A DNA stretch of 64,000 nucleotides, taken from NCBI RefSeq assembly GCF_039541855.1, contig NZ_BAABHA010000010.1, positions 62,001-126,000 of the forward strand, given 5' to 3'. The stretch is from Solirubrum koreensis. GTDB lineage: Bacteria > Bacteroidota > Bacteroidia > Cytophagales > Hymenobacteraceae. Positions 53,608 to 62,125 of the stretch are shown here, one piece after another. Both the position numbers and the translations under genes were made by a program. Positions within the stretch are counted from its first letter, which is position 1. Each line of letters begins with the position of its first letter. The notes below the pieces were generated by a model, which searched no databases, was not told the DNA's origin, and saw only the letters and a list, made by a program, of their open reading frames with translations.

Positions 53608-53889
53608 CGGCAGGCCCCGACGCCCGGTGTAGAGCGTGATACGTCGCGTCTCAATAGTTTGAGGCTAGTTCTTAAAGAGATACGCCCCTAGTGTTTCCTA
53701 CGCCGATACTGCTACACAGCTCGGGTGTGGCTTGGCTCTCCAACCTTCTGCCAAAACAAAGCAGGTTGAGTTAGCTGATGAATGAAGTTGTTGGGCAGAC
53801 TGTAGAGAATAACATGGTTTGATTTTCAATGACTTGTATGAAATGTGCTTTTGAGTTTTTAAACTTTCAATAATTATTGAAACAAATGA
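53608..53889. other. AT-rich gene-free stretch before the TIGR01777 gene
   Basis: No coding signal. The last part holds the promoter of the downstream operon. The small minus-strand frame across 53698-53907 is considered noise. Confidence 0.5.
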
Positions 53890-53897
53890 TACATTTG
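53890..53897 (+). promoter_or_regulatory. -7 element of the TIGR01777 operon
   Basis: Consensus TACATTTG about 50 bp before the ATG at 53947; no clear TTG at ideal spacing. Confidence 0.5.
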
Positions 53898-53946
53898 GGC
53901 CATACAAGGCAGAACAGTCTTCTGTCAGCTTAAGAAGGCCCGTGTT

Positions 53947-54879
53947 ATGAAGCCTAAACGCATTGTGCTTGCCGGTGGAACAGGTTTTTTAGGTCAGTGC
54001 CTGCAACGGCATTACCAGCACCAGCCCGTGGAAGTAGTGGTGCTGACCCGCCAAGCCCGCGCCCCGCACGACAATGTGCGCTACGTAGCCTGGGATGGGC
54101 GCACTTCGGCAGGGGAGTGGGCTACCGAAGTTGACGGGTGCGACCTGCTTATTAACCTGTCGGGCCGCACGGTGAACTGCCGCTACACCTCCGAAAACCA
54201 GCGCCAGATAATTAACTCGCGGGTAAAAAACACGCGGGTATTGGGCGAAGTGCTGGCCGCGTGCGCCGCGCCCCCGCCACTGTGGATCAACGCCGGCTCG
54301 GCCGCCATTTACGGCAACGCGGGCCCCGAGGAGCACGACGAACACGACCCGCGCCTGGGCACCGGCTTTTCGGCCGAAGTGTGCCGGCAGTGGGAAGCCG
54401 CTTTTGCGGCCGTCGATACGCCGCGTACCCGCAAGGTGTACCTGCGCATTGGGCTGGTGCTGGGGCTACCGGGCGGCGTGCTGGAGCCGTTTCTGCGGGT
54501 GGTGCGCTGGGGCTTGGGCGGAACCATTGGGCACGGAAACCAGGGTATTACCTGGCTCGATGAGCTGGACTTTTGCCGCCTCATCGACTGGCTGGAAGAG
54601 CAACCCGAAGTTGCGGGCGTTATTAACGCAGCGGCACCTAACCCGGTATCGAACGTGGAATTCATGCGCGAGCTGCGCCGGGCCGTGGGGGCACCGGTGG
54701 GGCTGCCGGGGCCGGCGCCGCTGGTGCGCCTGGGTACCTGGCTGCTGGGCACCGAGTCCGAACTGGTGCTGACGGGGCGCTACGCGGTGTCGCGGGTGTT
54801 GCGGGAGCAGGGCTTTCCGTTCGACTACCCGCACCTACGGGGCTCGTTGCGGCGCATTTTTGGTCCGCCGCAACGCTGA
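53947..54879 (+). CDS. TIGR01777 family NAD-dependent epimerase-like protein
   Basis: A 310-residue extended-SDR protein. The nucleotide motif is IVLAGGTGFLGQCLQRHY, followed by LLINLSGRTVNCRYTSENQR (the conserved R-Y-T-x-x-N/R element of TIGR01777) and INAGSAAIYGN. The C-terminal DUF1731 part (LTGRYAVSRVLREQGFPFDY) closes the family layout. The reaction is unknown. It is the first gene of a probable operon with the GbsR-type regulator, the SRPBCC membrane protein and the methyltransferase. Confidence 0.9.
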   Translation: MKPKRIVLAGGTGFLGQCLQRHYQHQPVEVVVLTRQARAPHDNVRYVAWDGRTSAGEWATEVDGCDLLINLSGRTVNCRYTSENQRQIINSRVKNTRVLGEVLAACAAPPPLWINAGSAAIYGNAGPEEHDEHDPRLGTGFSAEVCRQWEAAFAAVDTPRTRKVYLRIGLVLGLPGGVLEPFLRVVRWGLGGTIGHGNQGITWLDELDFCRLIDWLEEQPEVAGVINAAAPNPVSNVEFMRELRRAVGAPVGLPGPAPLVRLGTWLLGTESELVLTGRYAVSRVLREQGFPFDYPHLRGSLRRIFGPPQR

Positions 54880-55005
54880 GTTGCTGCACGGCAAAAGCGG
54901 TGGCCTTCTGCGCGGGCATCTCATAATCAGACCCGATCTAGTAAAATCCTTTGCTGAAGACCAATTCACCATCTCCTTTAAGCTGCTTTGGCAGCAACGC
55001 ATAAT

Positions 55006-55512
55006 ATGACTCTGGACGAGGCGAAGGCACAATTCATCCATACCTGGGGCACCTCTGGGGCAGGCTGGGGTATTAACCGCACCATGGCACAAATTCACGC
55101 CTTGCTGTTGGTATCGGCCGAGGCGTTGAGCACCGAGGATTTGATGGCGCAGCTGCAGATTTCGCGCGGCAACGCCAGCATGAACGTGCGCGAGCTGCTC
55201 GATTGGGGACTGGTGTACAAGGAATTGCGCCCAGGCGAGCGGCGCGAGTTTTTCGTGGCCGAAAAGGACATGCTGCAGGTTACGCGCTGCGTGATTCGGG
55301 AGCGGAAGCGCCGCGAGCTAGACGCCATGAAACGCAGCCTCGACCAACTGGCCACCCTGCCCGGCGACCCCAACGACCCGGCTTTCCAGGCCTATCACCG
55401 CACGCTTACCGACATCCAGCAGCTGGCCGACAATGCCGACCGCGTGCTTACCCGCCTGATGCAGGCCGAGCGCAGCTGGTTCTGGGACAAGTTCCTGAAG
55501 CTTTTCATGTAG
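55006..55512 (+). CDS. GbsR/MarR family transcriptional regulator
   Basis: A 168-residue regulator with a winged helix in the central part: LSTEDLMAQLQISRGNASMN followed by VRELLDWGLVYKELRPGERR (wing with EFFVAEKDML). The GbsR group has the C-terminal helices seen here (LDQLATLPGDP onward) that dimerise. In other bacteria GbsR controls osmoprotectant uptake; here the target is unknown. It is in the second position of the TIGR01777 operon and may regulate it. ATG 55006 is chosen; 54988 is a TTG. Confidence 0.85.
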   Translation: MTLDEAKAQFIHTWGTSGAGWGINRTMAQIHALLLVSAEALSTEDLMAQLQISRGNASMNVRELLDWGLVYKELRPGERREFFVAEKDMLQVTRCVIRERKRRELDAMKRSLDQLATLPGDPNDPAFQAYHRTLTDIQQLADNADRVLTRLMQAERSWFWDKFLKLFM

Positions 55513-55540
55513 TGTCGCTCACCTCCTAAACGCCCCGCGT

Positions 55541-56593
55541 ATGGAACCCGCCGACTTTACCCCGCAGCCCGAAGAATCCGGTGCGGAGCCCTCGTCCTTC
55601 AAAACCTGGCTTACCACTACCCAACGAGGGTGCGTGGTGCTGGCCGTGGTGCCCACGGCCGTGCTCTGCGCCGGACTTACGGCGCTTTCTACCAATGCTT
55701 TCCGGCAGTACGGCATGATGCTGTTCATGGCGTCGCCCTTTATCTGTGGAATGGCCGCCAGCACGATTTTCACGGCGCTGAATCCGCAAAAGGCAGGCAG
55801 TAATTTTAGGGTAGCGGGTGGGGTTACCGTGGTGCTGGCCGTGCTTACCACGTTGGCCTTGCTGGTATTCTCGGCCCTGGAAGGCGTTATCTGCGTGCTC
55901 ATGGCGGCCCCGTTCGCGCTGTTGATGGGCGCCGTTGGCTCGGTGTTCGGGCAGTTCCTGGGCGCAACGCTGGGGCAGGGAAGCCGCATGTCGGTGTTGG
56001 CCACGGTGGTGGTGCTCTACCCGGTGGGGCAGCACTACGAGGCTGCAAACCAAGCTCCGGCCGCGCCTCATGAAGTAGTAACACAAGTGCACATAAAAGC
56101 CGCACCCGCCGCGGTTTGGCAGGTAATTACCCAGCCCGTGCAATACCCGGCGAAAGTCGGGCCGCTATTCAAGGCGGGCGTGGCCTATCCCACGCGCACT
56201 GCGCTGAAGCCTGCGGCCAACGGGCAGCGCGTGCTCGAATGCACCTATTCGCAAGGCAAGGCCCGGTTGCCTATTACCGTCTGGAAACCAAGCCAGGAAC
56301 TGCAATTCACTGTTCCCGAAACGCCGGCGCCCATGAAGGAGCTAAGCCCATACCCGCGCATTCACGCCCCGCACCTGCACGGCTACTTTCAAGTGGAAAG
56401 CGGCACGTTTCGCCTGCTTGCTCAGCCCGACGGCAGTACGTTACTGGAAGGCCGCACGGTGTACCTCCACAGCATGGGCCCCCGGGCCTACTGGCAGCTA
56501 TGGAGCGACTACCTGCTCGATGATATGCACGCCCGCGTGCTACACGCCATTAAAACCCAAGCCGAACATGCCCCTGCGCAGCCTCGCCTTTGA
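55541..56593 (+). CDS. membrane protein with C-terminal SRPBCC (polyketide-cyclase-like) domain
   Basis: A 350-residue two-part protein. The N-terminal half has about four membrane helices (GCVVLAVVPTAVLCAGLTAL, MLFMASPFICGMAASTIF, VVLAVLTTLALLVFSALE, VLMAAPFALLMGAVGSVF). The C-terminal half is an SRPBCC domain (EVVTQVHIKAAPAAVWQVIT, STLLEGRTVYLHSMGPRAYW) that usually binds a hydrophobic ligand. The fusion is unusual; a membrane-tethered ligand-binding role is inferred. It overlaps the downstream methyltransferase start by 26 bp. Confidence 0.75.
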   Translation: MEPADFTPQPEESGAEPSSFKTWLTTTQRGCVVLAVVPTAVLCAGLTALSTNAFRQYGMMLFMASPFICGMAASTIFTALNPQKAGSNFRVAGGVTVVLAVLTTLALLVFSALEGVICVLMAAPFALLMGAVGSVFGQFLGATLGQGSRMSVLATVVVLYPVGQHYEAANQAPAAPHEVVTQVHIKAAPAAVWQVITQPVQYPAKVGPLFKAGVAYPTRTALKPAANGQRVLECTYSQGKARLPITVWKPSQELQFTVPETPAPMKELSPYPRIHAPHLHGYFQVESGTFRLLAQPDGSTLLEGRTVYLHSMGPRAYWQLWSDYLLDDMHARVLHAIKTQAEHAPAQPRL

Positions 56594-57365
56594 CCGGCAC
56601 ACCCGCCCCACCGCACCCGGCGAGCAAGTCACCGACGCCGATTTTTACCAGCCTCGGTTTGTACGAGCTTTATTCGATCAGTTGGCCGGGAGCTACCGCT
56701 GGCAGCAGCTTATTTCGCTCGGCCTCACGCAAGTATGGCGGCGGCAGGCCGTGGCCCTGTTGCCCGGAGGCCCGCTGGGAAGTATCGTGGATTTAATGAC
56801 CGGCACAGGCGAAATGTGGACGGCTTTGCGGCCAAGAATAGGTGCGGGCACGCAGGTGCACGCGGTTGATTTCTCGGGACCAATGCTAGGGCACGCGGCC
56901 CGGCGCAGAAACACGGACGGCTACTCTGACCGCGTAATGCTCTACCCCGCCGATGCCACGGCTTGTCCGCTGCCCGCGGCCATGGCCGATGCCGTGGTGT
57001 GCGGATTCGGACTAAAAACCCTGGCTGCCGCGGAATACGAGGCGCTGGCGCGCGAGGTGCAGCGGCTGCTGCGGCCCGGGGGCAGCTTTGTGCTGGTAGA
57101 GCTAACCCTGCCCCGGCAGGGGTGTCTGCGGTGGGCGTTCGGGCGTTACATAGGGGCGGTGCTGCCCTTGGCGGTGTGGCTGAGCAGGGGCAGGGCGGCC
57201 ATGCACCGCTACCTCCCGTACTACGCGCAGCAATTCTCGAACCTGGATGCCGTAGAGGGCGCTTTTCATGTCGCCGGTCTCGAAAACGTGCGGCAGGTAC
57301 CGCTGCTGTTGGGTTGCGCTACGGCCTTGGTAGGTTGCCGGACCGAAACGACGTCAGCGTGCTAG
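56568..57365 (+). CDS. class I SAM-dependent methyltransferase
   Basis: A 265-residue methyltransferase of the UbiE-like type. The SAM site is SIVDLMTGTGEMW (about residue 69-81), HAVDFSGPMLGHAARR is motif post-I, and VVCGFGLKTLAAAEYEALAR followed by EVQRLLRPGGSFVLVELTLP is the motif II/III region. The start MPLRSLAFDRHTRPTAP at 56568 overlaps the end of the membrane-SRPBCC gene in another frame, indicating coupling. The substrate is unknown; the SRPBCC partner hints at a small lipid-like molecule. Confidence 0.85.
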   Translation: MPLRSLAFDRHTRPTAPGEQVTDADFYQPRFVRALFDQLAGSYRWQQLISLGLTQVWRRQAVALLPGGPLGSIVDLMTGTGEMWTALRPRIGAGTQVHAVDFSGPMLGHAARRRNTDGYSDRVMLYPADATACPLPAAMADAVVCGFGLKTLAAAEYEALAREVQRLLRPGGSFVLVELTLPRQGCLRWAFGRYIGAVLPLAVWLSRGRAAMHRYLPYYAQQFSNLDAVEGAFHVAGLENVRQVPLLLGCATALVGCRTETTSAC

Positions 57366-57435
57366 CTAAGCGAGTATTTCCAGTTGACTGTCCGGAAAAC
57401 GTTTGCGTTAAGCACCTTTGGCCCAAACTTCGGTT

Positions 57436-58215
57436 ATGAACGATACTTCAATGGGCCCGCGCGTAGCGGCGGCGCTGCGCAATCTGGAGCTCGGCCACGG
57501 CATTCGAGTGCTGTACGCCTGCGAGTCGGGCAGCCGGGCCTGGGGTTTCCCTTCCCCCGACAGCGACTACGACGTGCGCTTCATTTATTGCCACCCCCCG
57601 CAGTGGTACCTGAGCCTCGACGAAGGTCGCGACACGCTGGAATTTCCCATCGATGACGAGCTGGACCTGAGCGGTTGGGAGTTGCGCAAAACCCTGCGCC
57701 TGCTGCGCGGCTCAAACGCGGCGCTGCTGGAGTGGCTGCAGTCGCCGGTGGTGTACCACGAGGCGCTGCATTTTCGGGCAGAAGTGCAGCCGCTGCTGCC
57801 GGCTTGCTTTCGGCCCCAGGCGGCTCTGCACCATTACCTGGGGCTGGTGCGCCGCGGGCTCGAAAGCGACCTAGTAGGGGAGGAAGTACGGCTCAAACGG
57901 CTGTTTTACGCGTTGCGCTCGGCGCTGGCCGCCCGCTGGCTTCGGGAGCGGCACACACTGCCGCCCATGGAGTTTGCCTTGTTGCGTGAGCTGCTGCCCT
58001 TAGAGCTGAACGCCGAAGTAGACGAGCTGCTGCGCCGCAAAGCCAGCGCCAACGAGAAAACCGTGGTGCCCCAGCCCGCGCAGCTGCTGGCTTTTCTCCA
58101 AACCGAGTTCAACGCCGGCCAAGCAGCTCGCAACGCGTTATCGGGCCCGAGCCAGGATAATCCTACAACCGAGCTAAACACTCTGTTCCAGCATATGCTC
58201 CAAACCACGTTTTAA
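57436..58215 (+). CDS. Pol-beta superfamily nucleotidyltransferase (first of a pair)
   Basis: A 259-residue predicted nucleotidyltransferase of the YcgL-type DNA polymerase beta superfamily. The catalytic signature ACESGSRAWGFPSPDSDYDV carries G-S-R and D-x-D (metal-binding Asp pair). EFPIDDELDLSGWELRKTLR and WLQSPVVYH follow. Such proteins transfer nucleotides to RNA ends or proteins; similar genes accompany RNA-repair operons in other bacteria. The start at ATG 57436 gives the proper N-terminus. Next gene 61 bp downstream encodes a paralogue. Confidence 0.85.
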   Translation: MNDTSMGPRVAAALRNLELGHGIRVLYACESGSRAWGFPSPDSDYDVRFIYCHPPQWYLSLDEGRDTLEFPIDDELDLSGWELRKTLRLLRGSNAALLEWLQSPVVYHEALHFRAEVQPLLPACFRPQAALHHYLGLVRRGLESDLVGEEVRLKRLFYALRSALAARWLRERHTLPPMEFALLRELLPLELNAEVDELLRRKASANEKTVVPQPAQLLAFLQTEFNAGQAARNALSGPSQDNPTTELNTLFQHMLQTTF

Positions 58216-58276
58216 GCTGATCAGCCCTCCGCGAAAACCTCAGCGCACCTCTGCAAGCAACCCCTATCCGCGCCTA

Positions 58277-59359
58277 ATGACCATCCAAGACCTGCGCGCC
58301 CAACATCTCATCCTCTTCGAGGCCGTGAGCGGCAGCCGTGCCTACGGCACCAACCTCGCCCACTCCGATACCGACCTGAAAGGCGTGTTTGTGCTGCCCG
58401 AAGAGCAGTTCCTTGGCCTCGATTACATTCCGCAGGTAGCCAACGCCACCAACGACGAGGTGTTTTACGAGCTGCGCCGCTTTGTGGAGCTGGCCCTTAA
58501 AAACAACCCCAACGTGCTGGAGCTGCTGGCCACACCCGCCGATTGCGTAATGCAGTGCCACCCGCTGTTCGAGGCGTTTCAGCCCGAGTTGTTCCTCTCC
58601 AAGCTCTGCCGCCAAACCTTCGCCGATTACGCCGTGGCGCAGATTAAGAAGGCAAAAGGCCTGAACAAGAAAATCAACAACCCCGAGCCGCCCGCCCGCA
58701 AAACGGTGCTGGATTTCTGCTACGTGACGGCGGGCGCCGGTGCCATGCCCGTTGAGAAGTGGCTGCAGCGGCAAAACCTCACCGCTGACCAGTGCGGCCT
58801 GGCCAACGTATCCCATCTCACCGACCTTTACGCCCTGTTCGCGGACCGCACTCCGAACGCCCTGCTGGGATACCGCGGCCTCGTTCGCGACCCGGAAACG
58901 TCGCAGGACGTGCAGCTTTCCGCCGTGCCAAAGGGGGAGGAACCGGTGGCCTACCTTTCGTTTAACCGCAATGGGTACAGCACTTCCTGCCGCGTGTACC
59001 GCGAGTACTGGGACTGGGTACAGAAGCGCAACGCTGAACGCTACCAAAACACCGTGCAGCACGGCAAAAACTACGACGCCAAGAATATGCTGCACGTGTT
59101 TCGGCTGCTGCAAATGGCCGAGGAAATTGCCCTGCACGGCGAGTTGCGCGTGCGCCGGCCCAATCGGGAATTTCTGCTGCAGATTCGGCGCGGAGAGTTT
59201 GAGTACGCCGATCTAGTAGTGCAGGCCGAGGAATTGGTGGAGCGCGTAGATGCTGCCTTTGCCACTTCGCATCTGCCCGACGAGCCCGACCGCGCCGCCG
59301 TGGAGGCGCTGTTGGTAAAAACCCGGCAAGCATTTTATGTCGGCCAGGGAAATAAATAG
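58277..59359 (+). CDS. Pol-beta superfamily nucleotidyltransferase (second of a pair)
   Basis: A 360-residue relative of the preceding gene product. The catalytic signature is EAVSGSRAYGTNLAHSDTDL (G-S-R-A-Y-G and D-x-D). A longer C-terminal part includes LDFCYVTAGAGAMPVEKWLQ, GYSTSCRVYREYWDWVQKRN and NMLHVFRLLQMAEEIALHGE. The two genes share strand and close spacing and so probably one transcript. Substrate unknown. A bidirectional terminator follows. Confidence 0.85.
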   Translation: MTIQDLRAQHLILFEAVSGSRAYGTNLAHSDTDLKGVFVLPEEQFLGLDYIPQVANATNDEVFYELRRFVELALKNNPNVLELLATPADCVMQCHPLFEAFQPELFLSKLCRQTFADYAVAQIKKAKGLNKKINNPEPPARKTVLDFCYVTAGAGAMPVEKWLQRQNLTADQCGLANVSHLTDLYALFADRTPNALLGYRGLVRDPETSQDVQLSAVPKGEEPVAYLSFNRNGYSTSCRVYREYWDWVQKRNAERYQNTVQHGKNYDAKNMLHVFRLLQMAEEIALHGELRVRRPNREFLLQIRRGEFEYADLVVQAEELVERVDAAFATSHLPDEPDRAAVEALLVKTRQAFYVGQGNK

Positions 59360-59381
59360 GCACTACGGCAGCGTGCAAAAA

Positions 59382-59417
59382 AGCCCGTTGCTCTGCCATC
59401 CGGCAAAACAACGGGCT
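59382..59417. terminator. bidirectional terminator
   Basis: Stem AGCCCGTTG / CAACGGGCT preceded by an A-run, between the nucleotidyltransferase gene and the converging small gene at 59438. Confidence 0.7.
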
Positions 59418-59437
59418 GTCCTGAATACTCGATTGCG

Positions 59438-59659
59438 CTAGAAGCGGGCCGTACGCTGCGCAATGCGTGGGTGAAGTAGCTTGCCCACGCGGCTGCGGCG
59501 GTGGCGGTTTTTGCTTTTGTACTTCTTATAAACGGGGCGGTGCGTAAACATTTTTCCCTTCATTTTAGCCTTGGCGTAGGCGCTGGGCCGGGCGGCCATC
59601 GTGGGCTGCGAACCACCTAAAATCAGGAGGGCGCAAACGAGTAGCAGGATGCGAAACAT
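59438..59659 (-). CDS. small basic exported protein
   Basis: A 73-residue protein: signal peptide MFRILLLVCALLILGGSQPT and then a strongly basic mature peptide (AKAKMKGKMFTHRPVYKKYK, SKNRHRRSRVGKLLHPRIAQ) rich in Lys, Arg and His. It resembles small cationic secreted proteins of unknown role; nucleic-acid, polysaccharide or membrane binding would all fit the charge. ATG 59659 is clear. Confidence 0.65.
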   Translation of the reverse strand: MFRILLLVCALLILGGSQPTMAARPSAYAKAKMKGKMFTHRPVYKKYKSKNRHRRSRVGKLLHPRIAQRTARF

Positions 59660-59899
59660 GACGGAAACAGGGTTGGTTCGCGCTTATAACTCAAGTGACG
59701 GGCCAGGAATTGTGTAATTCCGTAGCCGCAAGGCTTTTTCTTAGCATTGTGCCAAAGTTCCCGGAAAAGATAATGCGCCTATGAGCCGTAGAAATTACCG
59801 TGGTGCGCAACCATCTCCTGCTGTGCCCGACGCTTGCGCAAAGCAGAATCAATGGCTAGCCGGTTCATAGGCGGTGATAGTTGATTCCGATTCGGATTA

Positions 59900-60523
59900 A
59901 TGAGTACCAAATCGGCTACCATGAAACTCCTCGAATTAACGCCAGCGCCTGCGCCCACCCCCACGGCCTGCTCTGTTTCCGAATGGCGCCATGCGCTACT
60001 CACCAACCGGGAGCAAACCCTCACGCGCCTCTACCAACGCACTTTTCCCATGGTGCGCCGCCACGTGCTGCGGCACGGCGGCGCGGAACAGGACGCCAAA
60101 GATGTTTTCCACGATGGGCTGGTGGTTTTCTACGAGAAAACCGTAGCCGGTACGCTGCATTTGTCGGCTGCCCCCAGTACCTACCTGGTGGCCGTTTGCC
60201 GTAACCTCTGGCACCGGGAGCTGGCGCGCCGCAACCGGTACCGGCCCACCGAGCTGACCGACGAAAATACTGCTCAGCTTTTTGCAGAGCCCGAAATTTC
60301 AGTACCTCAGGACAGCATTTCGGTACTGGATTACGTGGCGCAATTGGGCGCTAAGTGCCGCAGCATATTGCTCGCTTTTTACTACTTCCAGCAGCCGCTC
60401 GACCAGATAGCCACCGAGCACGGCTACGCCGGCACCCGCTCGGCTACGGTGCAAAAGTTCAAGTGCCTGGAGCGGCTACGCACCGCCGTGCGGGCCGCTG
60501 TTTCTACCCCTTCAAGCCGCTGA
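59900..60523 (+). CDS. ECF-type RNA polymerase sigma factor
   Basis: A 207-residue sigma factor. Region 2 is REQTLTRLYQRTFPMVRRHV followed by GAEQDAKDVFHDGLVVFYEK, and region 4 includes CRSILLAFYYFQQPLDQIAT followed by YAGTRSATVQKFKCLERLR, the DNA-binding helix-turn-helix. It would direct RNA polymerase to a stress-specific promoter set. The start may be 59900 or the ATG at 59921 (MKLLELTP). Its partner gene starts 5 bp after the stop, the usual place for an anti-sigma factor. Confidence 0.85.
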   Translation: MSTKSATMKLLELTPAPAPTPTACSVSEWRHALLTNREQTLTRLYQRTFPMVRRHVLRHGGAEQDAKDVFHDGLVVFYEKTVAGTLHLSAAPSTYLVAVCRNLWHRELARRNRYRPTELTDENTAQLFAEPEISVPQDSISVLDYVAQLGAKCRSILLAFYYFQQPLDQIATEHGYAGTRSATVQKFKCLERLRTAVRAAVSTPSSR

Positions 60524-60527
60524 AGCC

Positions 60528-60821
60528 ATGCGTCCCGAACTCGAACGACTCCGGCGCATTGAGCAGCTGCTTACGGGCACCGAGCCGGCGGCCACCTGGG
60601 AGCAAGAGCTGCGCCTCGACCCCACACTAGCCGCCGATGCCGAGGCGCAGCGTCAGCTGTACCAGGCGCTGCACATGGCCGGGCAACGCCAGTTGCGGCA
60701 GGAATTGAACATCATTCATGCGCGGCTGTACGGCCGGCGCCGCGCCGGCTGGTTTAGCGCCGTTACAGCCGGGATACGCACCGTGCTGCTGCGCTGGCCG
60801 CGCTTTAACTCACCTGGCTAG
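60528..60821 (+). CDS. small protein in the anti-sigma position
   Basis: A 97-residue protein (MRPELERLRRIEQLLTGTEP onward) that begins like the N-terminal helical domain of Bacteroidota anti-sigma proteins (E-Q-L-L-x-G...W-E-Q-E-L-x-x-D-P-x-L-A). The usual membrane helix and long extracytoplasmic domain are missing; only a weak amphipathic stretch (GWFSAVTAGIRTVLLRW) is present. It may be a short soluble anti-sigma factor or a truncated one. Cotranscribed with the sigma factor. Confidence 0.6.
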   Translation: MRPELERLRRIEQLLTGTEPAATWEQELRLDPTLAADAEAQRQLYQALHMAGQRQLRQELNIIHARLYGRRRAGWFSAVTAGIRTVLLRWPRFNSPG

Positions 60822-60925
60822 GCGTTAATCCTTTTTCCTCTTTCACAGATTACGGGCCGCTGAACGGCGCTCCGCCGCTACTACTGTGCCCGTAGGTTTC
60901 GTCACGTTTTCAAGCTCCTCACCAC

Positions 60926-61624
60926 ATGCTGAACAAACAGGAATTCCGCAAATTTGCCGTTAAAGGCCAGGGCCTGAACGGCCTGGGCGTCGACCAGTAC
61001 CTGCACCACGTCGAAGGCCAGAGCCGCCATTTCGTCACGGGCATGACGCGCTCCGTGATTGAGGAGCGCCCCACGCGCTTCGCCGAAATTGACGTGTTTT
61101 CCCGCCTGATCATGGACCGAATTATTTTCCTGGGCCAGGCTGTCGATGACAACATCGCCAACATCATTAACGCCCAACTGCTCTTCCTCGAGTCGGCCGA
61201 CGCCAAGAAGGACATCCTGCTCTACATCAACTCGCCCGGCGGCTCGGTGTACGCCGGCCTGGGCATTTACGACACCATGCAGTACGTGGGGCCCGACGTA
61301 GCCACCATATGCACCGGATTGGCCGCCTCCATGGGTGCGTTTTTGTTATGCGGCGGAGCCTTGGGGAAACGCTCAGCCCTGCTCCATGCCCGCGTCATGA
61401 TTCACCAACCTTCGGGCGGCGTGCAAGGGCCTTCTGCTGATATTGAAATAACGGCCCGCGAAGTAGTGAAGCTGCGCCAGGAACTTTACAGCATCTATGC
61501 CGAGCGTACCGGTAAAACCTTTCAGCAAATTCACGACGACTCGGACCGTGACTACTGGATGCGCGCCGACGAAGCCAAGGAATACGGCCTCATCGATGAG
61601 GTGCTAGAGCCAAAAACACAGTAG
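60926..61624 (+). CDS. clpP: ATP-dependent Clp protease proteolytic subunit
   Basis: A 232-residue serine peptidase that forms the tetradecameric proteolytic chamber of Clp proteases. The nucleophile Ser is in GLAASMGAFLL, the catalytic His in RVMIHQPSGG and the Asp in DSDRDYWMRADEAKEYGLID. The substrate-channel motif INSPGGSVYAGLGIYDTMQ is present. An N-terminal extension of about 40 residues before the conserved fold is common in Bacteroidota ClpP. No clpX is adjacent here; a broken ADP-ribosylglycohydrolase follows. Confidence 0.95.
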   Translation: MLNKQEFRKFAVKGQGLNGLGVDQYLHHVEGQSRHFVTGMTRSVIEERPTRFAEIDVFSRLIMDRIIFLGQAVDDNIANIINAQLLFLESADAKKDILLYINSPGGSVYAGLGIYDTMQYVGPDVATICTGLAASMGAFLLCGGALGKRSALLHARVMIHQPSGGVQGPSADIEITAREVVKLRQELYSIYAERTGKTFQQIHDDSDRDYWMRADEAKEYGLIDEVLEPKTQ

Positions 61625-61635
61625 GAGAGTAGCCC

Positions 61636-62040
61636 TTGCTAGCCGGTCAAACCCCTGCTGAAGATTACGCCCAATTGTGTGCTGAGGCACCAGCAAAACT
61701 GGTGCAGCTTAATGCAGCGGAGTCGGATAAGCGGCAGTTAGATTACCTGCTGACCGGCTCTTTGGCTGATTTTCCCCAGCAAGCCATCCGAAGTGGCGGC
61801 TACGTTTTACACACGTTGGAAGCAGCTCTATGGTGCTTATTGCGCCATAACACGTACGCCGAACCCGTACTGGCTGCTGTTAACCTCGGCGACGATACCG
61901 ATACCACCGGTGCCGTGGCAGGCGGTTTAGCAGGCTTGTACTACGGCGAGGCGGCAATTCCCGAAGAGTGGCGGTCAACTTTAGCCCGCCGGGTCGATAT
62001 CGAGGACCTGTGCGCACGCATGGCTGCTGTTGTTAGTGCA
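61636..62040 (+). pseudogene. 5'-truncated ADP-ribosylglycohydrolase
   Basis: Only the C-terminal half (about 135 residues) of an ADP-ribosylglycohydrolase (DraG family) is present. It contains LHTLEAALWCLLRHNTYAEP and the metal-binding NLGDDTDTTGAVAGGLAG, normally near the end of a protein of about 300 residues. The N-terminal metal-binding motif is absent, there is no in-frame ATG, and the frame opens at a TTG 11 bp after the clpP stop. It is probably a remnant whose 5' part was lost; translation by readthrough coupling with clpP cannot be excluded. Confidence 0.75.
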
Positions 62041-62041
62041 T

Positions 62042-62073
62042 AAAAAGGCCCTACGTATCTGTAGGGCCTTTTT
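62042..62073. terminator. bidirectional terminator
   Basis: Perfect stem AAAAAGGCCCTAC / GTAGGGCCTTTTT with a 6-nt loop, between the broken glycohydrolase and the converging accA gene. Confidence 0.9.
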
Positions 62074-62125
62074 CGGTATTCAGAAATGGTTTCGTGACCA
62101 GCAAACAGGCTCCGTTAACTGCCAA

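Noticed and set aside
59779..60024. Minus-strand frame over the start of the sigma-factor gene
   Set aside because: It overlaps the sigma-factor start region and shows no domain; the sigma frame is clearly real.
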